Assembly: GCF_947492535.1 (NCBI RefSeq)
Contig: NZ_CANLNH010000012.1
Location: 62,001 to 126,000 of the forward strand
Reading direction: 5' to 3'
Length of the DNA stretch: 64,000 nt
DNA from: an uncultured Dokdonia sp.
GTDB lineage: Bacteria > Bacteroidota > Bacteroidia > Flavobacteriales > Flavobacteriaceae
Shown: positions 54,151-61,538 of the stretch, piece after piece
How positions within the stretch are numbered: position 1 is the first letter of the stretch
How the letters are laid out: the number at the start of each line of letters is the position of its first letter
Translations under genes and position numbers: made by a program
Notes under the pieces: generated by a model
Databases searched by the model: none
Told to the model about the DNA's origin: nothing
What the model saw: the letters and a program-made list of their open reading frames with translations, nothing else

Positions 54151-54220
54151 TAAAAACACAAAAGGTGACTTCGATACAATTTACCTTCGGCAAATCACTC
54201 AGTCACCTTTTGTGTTTTTA
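54151..54220. terminator. hairpin with conserved apical loop, copy 2
   Basis: Perfect 20-bp stem (TAAAAACACAAAAGG... / ...CCTTTTGTGTTTTTA). Its loop TTCGATACA...AAATCACTC matches that of 13397-13454 while the stem differs. Confidence 0.7.
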
Positions 54221-54228
54221 TTAGCTAT

Positions 54229-54393
54229 TCTTTTTTTCATCACCAAAAAAAAGAATCAAAAAAGTCTAGACTTACAAAACCTTGTCTAAATTTATTGCTC
54301 GATTCCTGAATTTCCTAAACTCGCTTTGCTCAAACAGTATGAAATTCTACGGAATATTCACTTCAAATTTCACGACAACTTTTTGATAGGTCA
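54229..54393. repeat. dispersed repeat, copy 2
   Basis: Similar to 2155-2325 in the same orientation. Fills the gap between the haloperoxidase-like gene and the holin-like gene. Confidence 0.65.
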
Positions 54394-54410
54394 TTATTCA
54401 CAAATTCATT

Positions 54411-54875
54411 TTACACCTCCTTTTTCTTCTTTTTTGAGGGCTTGTCCCTGAGTTGTTCTATGCTATCTTTAAAAGCGGTATTTCTTAAAAGATTAGTAAA
54501 CGCTTTAAGAGGGTTTACACCATAAATTTTACTAAAGTTCTCTAGAATAGATTTGATCTCTGCAATAGCAATAAACCCTGCAATAATTTTTAATAATGGG
54601 ATTTCTTGCAAAATGTGCATTTCCATAAAGTAAGCTGCTAAAATCACTAGGTTATAGATAAAAAACTTTGATATAGTATGCATAATACGGTAACAACATA
54701 TCGCCACGCCATTTTTAAAAGAAGCATAAGAGCCTGTTATAAAATCTACGATAATCAGGAAGATCATAGTAACGATCATCCCTTGTACAGGTGCTAGTAT
54801 TGCACATAGCCAAAATAGGATTTTTGTTATTTTTTCTGTTTCCATAGCAATTGTTTTTAAAAGTTTAATTATCAT
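54411..54875 (-). CDS. phage-holin-family membrane protein
   Basis: A 154-aa protein with four hydrophobic segments and a lysine-rich C terminus (KPSKKKKKEV). The pattern, including IVDFITGSYASFKNG, fits the toxin-secretion/phage-lysis holin family. No other phage genes are nearby, so it may be a domesticated holin. An internal ATG ten codons downstream (METEKITK) is an alternative start. Confidence 0.65.
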   Translation of the reverse strand: MIIKLLKTIAMETEKITKILFWLCAILAPVQGMIVTMIFLIIVDFITGSYASFKNGVAICCYRIMHTISKFFIYNLVILAAYFMEMHILQEIPLLKIIAGFIAIAEIKSILENFSKIYGVNPLKAFTNLLRNTAFKDSIEQLRDKPSKKKKKEV

Positions 54876-55136
54876 GTTTGGGGGAGTTGTTATACAGAAC
54901 TACTAGTTAGTAGTACGTTTCACTGTGTTCTCGATTGTTTATTGGTAAGATTAGAAACATCAAGAATTGTTCATTATACCTGTTTTGATTTCTTAGTCGT
55001 AAGATTAATCAAAAACATACACATATTACAAATAAATATATTTATTTATGTAATTTGTTATATTTTAATATGTATTATGTTTAATTATGCTTTCGCGAAA
55101 GCGTATACAAGAAACCATCAGAATAATGCACAAAAA

Positions 55137-55230
55137 AACTGTCTGAAAAGTAATTTTATCATCAACCTTAATTTGTTTCAGTTCCTCAAAACCTTTACAA
55201 ACAAAAATTAAAATTACTTATCAGACAGTT
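55137..55230. repeat. 94-bp imperfect palindrome
   Basis: Arms AACTGTCTGAaAAGTAATTTTA (55137-55158) and the reverse complement at 55209-55230 with one mismatch. Lies 43 bp downstream of the OmpA-like gene stop; may be a terminator or small mobile element. The rest of the 54876-55273 gap shows only a TTTCGCGAAAGCG palindrome at 55091. Confidence 0.6.
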
Positions 55231-55273
55231 AGTCTCTATGTGTTGGCATCGCCAAAGAGTTTAATAGCTTTTA

Positions 55274-55990
55274 TTACCCTCCATTCGCTGCATTTTGAGC
55301 ATCGCGTTTCATCTTTTCATTTGGAATTAAAACAATATTTACACGACGGTTATGTGCGCGTCCTTCTGGAGTATCGTTAGATGAAATAGGGCTTGTTTCT
55401 CCAAACCAATTTGTTGTAAAACGTCCTGGGCTTATGCTCTGTCCATTAGTAAAATATCCTGTAACTGCTTCTGCACGTTTTTTTGACAATGTCATATTAT
55501 ACTCTGCAGGACCTGTACTATCTGTATGGCCTATCACTAAGACATTAGTGTCTGGAAATTCACGTAGTAAGCCTGCCATTTTATCTAAGGTTACTTTAGA
55601 ACGCTCTGTAACATTGTGTTTATTGGTATCAAAATTAATTCCGCTGTTTTCGTCAAAAGTAACAATGATATCATCATCTACACGCTCTACTTCTACCCCA
55701 GGAATTTCTTCTTCAATACGCTGTGCATTTTTATCCATTTTATTTCCGATAATTACACCCGCAGCGCCTCCTACAACACCTCCTATAACAGCACCAATCT
55801 CTCCATTCCCCCCTTTTCCTATATTATTTCCTAGTATGGCACCTAATACAGCACCTCCTGCTGCACCGATTACAGCTCCTTTTTGTTTATTATTAGCATT
55901 TTGAACAGCTCCACAATTGATTAGCGAAACACTAATCATTAATGCCAATGCTACGCCTCCTATTTTTTTTGTACTTATTTTCATCTTCAA
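55274..55990 (-). CDS. OmpA-family lipoprotein with glycine zipper
   Basis: A 238-aa outer-membrane lipoprotein. Signal peptide ends at SLINC (lipobox Cys about 26). A glycine-zipper region (about 36-85, GAVIGAAGGAVLGAILG) precedes an OmpA peptidoglycan-binding domain (about 105-225) with NVLVIGHTDSTG and LSKKRAEAVTGYF ... NRRVNIVL. Anchors the outer membrane to peptidoglycan. Confidence 0.88.
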   Translation of the reverse strand: MKMKISTKKIGGVALALMISVSLINCGAVQNANNKQKGAVIGAAGGAVLGAILGNNIGKGGNGEIGAVIGGVVGGAAGVIIGNKMDKNAQRIEEEIPGVEVERVDDDIIVTFDENSGINFDTNKHNVTERSKVTLDKMAGLLREFPDTNVLVIGHTDSTGPAEYNMTLSKKRAEAVTGYFTNGQSISPGRFTTNWFGETSPISSNDTPEGRAHNRRVNIVLIPNEKMKRDAQNAANGG

Positions 55991-56013
55991 CGATTTTGTT
56001 TACTACTATATTT

Positions 56014-56499
56014 TTATTCTACTTTATTGAAATTTAATGATATGGTTACGGGAGTCCCTTCTACATTAACTGTTTGTTGCCATTGCATAACTCCTACATC
56101 TAAGTGCGTAAGTGAAAATCGGTATCCCCTCGTTTGATCCTTATCTGCTTTTCCCAATTTTGATGTAGGCTTGAGTAAAAAGTCATAGAGCCCCGATTCT
56201 TTATTTATTTCTTGAATGGTAAAGATAAAATTGCGATCTCCGGTGACACAACTATTATCGTTTATCGTATACAATCCTGAATTGTTATTAGGAATAAATC
56301 GCCAAGTACTTCCTTCAAAACATGCCTCACTGGCATCTTGAAGTAATTTGATAGTATATGTACCTGCTTGGTCATGAGTGACGGAATTTAATTCCCAATT
56401 TCCTTTCATGACTTTTTTCGATTGAATGACGGTTTTAGAAGTGCCACAAGACACAAAAACCAGCATAAAAACCAAAGAAAATTTAATTAGTGTATTCAT
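56014..56499 (-). CDS. lipocalin-like lipoprotein
   Basis: A 161-aa protein with a lipoprotein signal (VFMLVFVSC) and a single lipocalin-like beta-barrel domain (MKGNWELNSVTHDQ, GSTWRFIPNNNSG). It is 23 nt upstream of the OmpA-family gene on the same strand and probably co-transcribed with it. Ligand unknown. Confidence 0.78.
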   Translation of the reverse strand: MNTLIKFSLVFMLVFVSCGTSKTVIQSKKVMKGNWELNSVTHDQAGTYTIKLLQDASEACFEGSTWRFIPNNNSGLYTINDNSCVTGDRNFIFTIQEINKESGLYDFLLKPTSKLGKADKDQTRGYRFSLTHLDVGVMQWQQTVNVEGTPVTISLNFNKVE

Positions 56500-56909
56500 T
56501 ATGTTAGTGTTTTCTATTTATACGATCTATTTTAATGTATGGACTTTATTCATTAATTTTTAAGTTACAAATTCTTTTGACACAAAAGAATCAGCAAATT
56601 TAATTCTCAATTAAAATCGACGTACTGTTGCTCTTAATCGACAAGTAACGTCTTTGTTATTAAAATTGAGACATTTTTCTACTATTAGTGTATATGTAGA
56701 AATGTTTTTTCGCTTTCGCGAAAAGGTGAAAATTTACGCTCTAAATTATTTTAAATAAAAGGCATTAAAACCCAAGGCAAGCAACTAAGATTTATAGCGG
56801 TTGTATACTTATAAGAATCTATATTTTTTATTGAGATAGCTCACATTTAGCATTTGATTAAGATGATATTATATGTATATGTAGTAATTTAATAGAAAAA
56901 CAAAAAACA

Positions 56910-57071
56910 ATGAAAAACTTAAAAAAACACATGATTCGTAATCCTCATACACTTATGGGAGGAGAGATCACTATCTCAAATGCAACAACAGATTTACCTA
57001 GAGATCGAAATAATGTTCAGAATCCTTTTAGAGCGCTTTATGACTATAAGCCGTACGCTACGCCTTTTTGA
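56910..57071 (+). CDS. small peptide with internal GG site
   Basis: A 53-codon ORF, MKNLKKHMIRNPHTLMGGEI onwards, ending YKPYATPF. It has a basic N terminus, a GG at 17-18 as in secreted-peptide leaders, and a plausible AT-rich promoter upstream; a strong bidirectional hairpin terminator follows (57116-57160). The leader lacks the LSKKEQ motif of the other two GG peptides. The 56500-56909 gap upstream shows only one TTTCGCGAAA palindrome. Confidence 0.45.
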   Translation: MKNLKKHMIRNPHTLMGGEITISNATTDLPRDRNNVQNPFRALYDYKPYATPF

Positions 57072-57115
57072 GTAAGGTTGCTTTTTATACTGTATGACTC
57101 TTAGGGATTTACCTA

Positions 57116-57160
57116 AAATACAAAAAGCCATGAATATACGTCATAGCTTTTTGTATTTTA
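57116..57160. terminator. bidirectional terminator
   Basis: AAAATACAAAAAGC / GCTTTTTGTATTTT arms. Similar hairpins (CACAAAAGCTATGAC..., TACAAAAAGCTATAAC...) follow each cassette at about 57778 and 58442, suggesting they were duplicated with the immunity-like genes. Confidence 0.8.
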
Positions 57161-57227
57161 GATTACTCTTATCGTCACCATGCTAAAGCGTGGCGGAAGC
57201 GAAGGAAATATTTTTACAGTATAAAAC

Positions 57228-57572
57228 TTATCTCCTATTGTCTTTTAGAAATTGCTGAAATTCTTTTAAAAAGAAAACAAACTTTTCTGTAGTCCAAATA
57301 AACTCTTCTTCCTCTTTTCTATTTGTTAGGTTAAAAAAATACACTTCATCTGTATAAATAGAAATACCTAAATTCCCATCTTCAACTTGATAATCATAAT
57401 TTTCTTCTCCTTTCAGCGCTTGAATTTCACCTAATATATCTTGAATTTTATTTGAATTCCAAGCATGTGAATTTATTTCAAATAAAGCTTGTTCTTCTCC
57501 AGACAAAGAATCAAACTCTATACCATATATCTCTTCTTGACCAAAGACTTTCGTTGTAAACTTATATTCCAT
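57228..57572 (-). CDS. immunity-like protein (114 aa)
   Basis: A small acidic protein (EYKFTTKVFGQEEIYGIEFD, ALKGEENYDYQVEDG). Not recognised, but it follows a displaced toxin tail (57585-57734), as expected for an orphan immunity gene in a polymorphic-toxin locus. Confidence 0.6.
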   Translation of the reverse strand: MEYKFTTKVFGQEEIYGIEFDSLSGEEQALFEINSHAWNSNKIQDILGEIQALKGEENYDYQVEDGNLGISIYTDEVYFFNLTNRKEEEEFIWTTEKFVFFLKEFQQFLKDNRR

Positions 57573-57584
57573 TGTAACTATATT

Positions 57585-57734
57585 TTAATTAATTTTCGGG
57601 TATGCACTTGTTAAATTTCCAAGATTATCAAATTCAATTAGAATTCTAAAACCATCATCACTACTTAATTCACCGCTAGCACCCGTCTGTGACGGATGCT
57701 TTAATAAATAAGGAAACTTAACTAATAGAACTTC
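57585..57734 (-). pseudogene. displaced toxin C-terminal fragment
   Basis: An open stretch of 49 codons without a start, ending SAYPKIN-stop 12 nt before the immunity-like gene. It contains KHPSQTGASG, encoded by a palindromic repeat that also appears in the next fragment. Confidence 0.6.
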
Positions 57735-57889
57735 TTATAAATATTATTTAGACAACTAAGCCCTACTTATCTTCCTAAAACACAAAAGCTATGACGTATG
57801 ATCATAGCTTTTACAAATTATTGTTGTTTTAATGACCTCCTATCTCTATTAGTTACAAACTGGAGGTAGCAGGTAAAAAGGATATAGAT

Positions 57890-58282
57890 CTAATTAGGAA
57901 GCCCTGGACCTACTTGTGAAAAATCTCCAGAAAGCATGTCTTGGCAATATTTTTCAAAAAAAGTTCTAAATAAAAATACTGTAGCCTTTATATCATCAGT
58001 AAATGTTTCTACTTCTGAAATTTCAATATCCGTTAATCCCTCATTAAAATTATCAAAACCTTTTAATGAAGGAAGATCATAATAAAATTCATTTATCTTT
58101 TTGTTTCTCAAAATAATACCTATATCTTCTTCTCTTCTTTCAGTAAAAAATTTTATCAATACCTTTTCATTACTTAACGTAATAAGATATTGATTACTAT
58201 CAGTATCCCAATCCATTTTATATTCTTCTTTTATACTTTGAAATTGTGACCTAATAAAAGGTATATATTCTGTTATTAACAT
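57890..58282 (-). CDS. immunity-like protein (130 aa), paralogue A
   Basis: Clearly related to the gene at 58567: shared TEYIPFIxxQFQxIKxxYxMxW start, FxTERREExxIxxRN/KN core and identical CQDMLSGDF.QVGPGLP-type end. Follows a displaced toxin tail (58329-58436). Likely immunity protein. Confidence 0.7.
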   Translation of the reverse strand: MLITEYIPFIRSQFQSIKEEYKMDWDTDSNQYLITLSNEKVLIKFFTERREEDIGIILRNKKINEFYYDLPSLKGFDNFNEGLTDIEISEVETFTDDIKATVFLFRTFFEKYCQDMLSGDFSQVGPGLPN

Positions 58283-58328
58283 AATCTTTCGTATTATAAT
58301 TTATTTTCGTTAATGCGCGTAGATTTTT

Positions 58329-58436
58329 TTATTTTGCTAGTTCTGGCGGAATCATCATTTTTGTTTTAGGATCACCCCCGCTAGCGCTAGTCTGTGATGA
58401 GTGTCTCCAGAATTTAAGAACACAAAAACCTCTTTC
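58329..58436 (-). pseudogene. displaced toxin C-terminal fragment
   Basis: 35 open codons without a start ending GDPKTKMMIPPELAK-stop. The intact toxin-like protein at 58972 ends similarly (FDPKTKMMVPPEKAKG). The fragment carries HSSQTSASG from the same palindromic repeat as the fragment at 57585. Confidence 0.65.
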
Positions 58437-58566
58437 CTATTTACTTCAAAATACAAAAAGCTATAACACATGGTCATAGCTTTTGCAAATTATTACTTTC
58501 TATGCACTCTTGACGGCACCTGTCATAGACGAGCGCTAGCGAGGCAAGCAAGAGTTGAATATAAAT

Positions 58567-58959
58567 CTAACTAGGTAATCCTGGACCAACTTGTAAAAAA
58601 TCTCCAGAAAGGACATCTTGACAGAATCTTTCTAGAAAGATAGCACTTACGTAAGTAATTCCTTTAATTTGATCTTTATATCCTTTACTTATGTTTAGTT
58701 CTTGTTCTGTTAAATAATTATTATCTGGATTTTTAATTTTAATTAATCCAAAAATCGTATAATATTCATTTGCTTTTAAATTTTTTATCACAATTCTCAT
58801 TCCTTCTTCCCTACGTTCAGTCATAAAACTAAGTGATACACTATCACTGCTTAAATCGTATATATAATCATTATTCTCACCACCCCAATTCATTCTATAT
58901 TGTTGTTTAATATTTTGGAACTGATCCTGTATAAATGGAATATATTCTGTTATAGTCAT
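58567..58959 (-). CDS. immunity-like protein (130 aa), paralogue B
   Basis: Paralogue of 57890-58282, 12 nt downstream of the large toxin-like gene. Position and size match the immunity partner of that toxin. Confidence 0.72.
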   Translation of the reverse strand: MTITEYIPFIQDQFQNIKQQYRMNWGGENNDYIYDLSSDSVSLSFMTERREEGMRIVIKNLKANEYYTIFGLIKIKNPDNNYLTEQELNISKGYKDQIKGITYVSAIFLERFCQDVLSGDFLQVGPGLPS

Positions 58960-58971
58960 AATATTCTTATT

Positions 58972-61347
58972 TTATAATTTATTTTCTTTAAACTCCGTGA
59001 TACTAGGAAGACCTTTTGCTTTTTCAGGAGGAACCATCATTTTTGTTTTAGGGTCAAAACGATACCCATGCTTCCATTCAAATCTATGAATTTCTTTTCC
59101 AAAACCAGAAAGTTTTTCTCCTACTATTATTCCATCTCTAAAAATTGGATTTCTTAGAGCTTTAAAATCAGACATTATAACAACATCTACTTTTTTTGCT
59201 ACTGCAGAGTCTACCCATTTTGCATTTACTTGTTTAAAAAAACCTCCAGTTTCAACAAAAAACTCATAAAGATCATCAGAAACATTTAATAAATTAAACC
59301 TCTGTCCATCTAACAAAGGAAATAGATCATCTATTTTATTTATTTCAGGATAATCCAATTGTTTTAATATAAATTGCAAATCCGAAGCAAAACTACCAAC
59401 AAGATATGAACCTTTCTTTGTTTGTGAGTTAATAATCACTCCTGAAGTAGGAATATGATGAAATCCAACGTTTCTAACTCGTTCTGCTATATTATCTAAA
59501 ATTTTTAATATCTCTGCATCTTTTGCTCCATGAGTAAAAATCTTAGTTTTAAGGAAATTATCAATTTCTTTAGTTGCTCCAGAGAGTATTACTTCTCCTT
59601 GATGCATCAAACCATAAATTGCTTTTCCATCTACTTGACCTTCTAATACTGAAACTCCTAATCTCCATAAACGATCTATATTAGATTGTACTATTTTAGT
59701 TTTTAATACTGAGCGAACTTGGTTTATAGGTACTATTTTAAACGCTACATTCCCAAAATTAGAAATTTCAACATTTATGATTGCTTGAAAGAGTAATCTT
59801 TGTATACGTTCTCTAATTACAATAGCGCTGGCATCTTTTACTTTGCTAAGCTTTCCTACAATACCAGGACCATTTTTAATAAGACCTTGTCTTACAGCAG
59901 ATGATACACTAACAATCGCAAAAGAGCCACTTATCGCTTCCCAATTTCTATCAAGCCATGCTCCTTCTTGAGTTCCTTTTAATTCTGGTCTTCTTAGAAT
60001 TACAGCGATATCAATGGTGCTTATCACAATATCTGCTGCTGCAATAACTGCTGTAAATCCTGTAGCTCCTGCAGATAAGGCTCCTGCAGATACTAGTATA
60101 CCTACAATATTCACAATAATCAAAGTTGTATTGATTACAGTTTCCCACTCAGCTTCATCAGAAAGATACTTTACTTCTAATGCACAAACTGGCACTTCAC
60201 CATTCCCATTTGCATCTTTTAAAATTACAAGATCTAACGGGTGAAAAATAGTAGGTCCATCTAATAGAGCATTAATAGGTACTTTTAATGGAATATCAAC
60301 AGTTTCTCCTTCTGTATTATTAAGTTGTATATCAAATTCAAATTCTCTTGGTCCAAATCGCTCAAGTTTAATATTCTTTTGATCATCTTTTATAAGAATA
60401 TCACTATTCAATCTATACCCTTTACCTATATTGAAAGTCACATCTCGTCTTGAGGCTTCTTGTATCGTTTCATCATTTTTAACCTCTCGAGTATATAACT
60501 GAGCTAACGTGGTTAATAATGTTGTAAACTGTACTTCTGCTGTTCCTTGAAGTGCGTCATATATTCGTATAGCTTCTTCTGGTTTTGTATTAAAATAATC
60601 ATACAAAACTTTTGGATCTGTAAACCCAAAAAGTAATTTCATAATAGCAGTACCACTATCCTTAAACCAACTTAAAGCACCCTCTAGATCATACGTAAGC
60701 AGTGTTTTTAAATCTTTAATAAGAGTTTCATTGCCTCGTTGTTTTAATACAAACAGAGGTGCTTTTTCATACAACCATTTTAAAGTCGCGTCATCAGAAA
60801 CATTTCTAAAAGCATCATTAAACTCTCTAATAATTAATGCATCTACTTCTTTGTTCCTTCTAGTCTTAACGATCTCTGATAATGAAATATAGTCTTCATA
60901 AATAGGAGTTTCTATTCGTATTGCAATTTCATTGCTTGTTTCATATTTAATCTTTTTTATGTAACTAATTATTCTCTTACTTGCATCTAGTTTAAAACTA
61001 AATAAAGCACTTCCTTCATTTCTATTTACTTTTCCTTTTTTCTTATTTAGCACGCCCGATAACTGTAAAGTTCTTTCTCCCTTTTCTGGGTCATTTACAA
61101 TTAAAGGAATGTGAATTTCATAAGATTGAGGTTCTGTTCCATCTAATGCATTGATTGTAAGTGTAGTTGTTTTATTTGAAATATACTCACTATAATCAAA
61201 CTCAAAACTTCTATACTTCCCAATAGTTTTAGCCAGTTTATCAAAATCAATTACATCATTATAAACCCCTTCCTCAGAAACAGCATTATCTTCAAACACA
61301 ATAGGAGGATTAAACCCCAATTGGTCTGCAAATTCAAATATGCTCAT
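58972..61347 (-). CDS. large toxin-like protein with variable C terminus
   Basis: A 791-aa protein that I do not recognise by name. N-terminal part (about 1-420) is rich in beta and helical segments; about 425-470 holds a hydrophobic glycine/alanine-rich stretch (VGILVSAGALSAGATGFTAVIAAADIVI). The C-terminal end HGYRFDPKTKMMVPPEKAKG recurs as an orphan fragment at 58329-58436, next to a paralogous immunity gene. This arrangement is typical of polymorphic toxins. The secretion route is not evident, but the neighbouring 61539 protein may be involved. Confidence 0.7.
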   Translation of the reverse strand: MSIFEFADQLGFNPPIVFEDNAVSEEGVYNDVIDFDKLAKTIGKYRSFEFDYSEYISNKTTTLTINALDGTEPQSYEIHIPLIVNDPEKGERTLQLSGVLNKKKGKVNRNEGSALFSFKLDASKRIISYIKKIKYETSNEIAIRIETPIYEDYISLSEIVKTRRNKEVDALIIREFNDAFRNVSDDATLKWLYEKAPLFVLKQRGNETLIKDLKTLLTYDLEGALSWFKDSGTAIMKLLFGFTDPKVLYDYFNTKPEEAIRIYDALQGTAEVQFTTLLTTLAQLYTREVKNDETIQEASRRDVTFNIGKGYRLNSDILIKDDQKNIKLERFGPREFEFDIQLNNTEGETVDIPLKVPINALLDGPTIFHPLDLVILKDANGNGEVPVCALEVKYLSDEAEWETVINTTLIIVNIVGILVSAGALSAGATGFTAVIAAADIVISTIDIAVILRRPELKGTQEGAWLDRNWEAISGSFAIVSVSSAVRQGLIKNGPGIVGKLSKVKDASAIVIRERIQRLLFQAIINVEISNFGNVAFKIVPINQVRSVLKTKIVQSNIDRLWRLGVSVLEGQVDGKAIYGLMHQGEVILSGATKEIDNFLKTKIFTHGAKDAEILKILDNIAERVRNVGFHHIPTSGVIINSQTKKGSYLVGSFASDLQFILKQLDYPEINKIDDLFPLLDGQRFNLLNVSDDLYEFFVETGGFFKQVNAKWVDSAVAKKVDVVIMSDFKALRNPIFRDGIIVGEKLSGFGKEIHRFEWKHGYRFDPKTKMMVPPEKAKGLPSITEFKENKL

Positions 61348-61465
61348 TGTTTTTATTTTATTTAATTAGACATCGTATCTATATGTGCAGACATAGATAC
61401 TTATACTCCCTTATCGCAGCCCATATCCATCGTGAATATGGGCTGTATTAACTTTCGCGAACCTG

Positions 61466-61487
61466 ACTTTGCTGGCAGGCAGGAGCG
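61466..61487. repeat. degenerate GC-rich palindrome
   Basis: CCTGACTTTGCTGG...GGCAGG, a diverged member of the family found in tRNAs and at 8827. Confidence 0.65.
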
Positions 61488-61538
61488 TAACCACTACTAA
61501 CTCTCGCAAAAGGGATAAGGTTTTTTAAAAACTACTTC

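Noticed and set aside
54942-55211. Plus-strand ORF of 89 codons
   Set aside because: Low-complexity, Ile/Asn-rich frame running through a TTTCGCGAAAGCG palindrome and the 94-bp palindrome; no support as a gene.
55434-55904. ORF of 156 codons antisense to the OmpA-family gene
   Set aside because: Shadow of a conserved coding gene; repetitive Ser/Pro/Ile composition from the reverse of glycine-zipper codons.
56500-56909. Additional gene or RNA in the gap
   Set aside because: Only AT-rich sequence and one TTTCGCGAAA palindrome were seen; nothing else could be supported.
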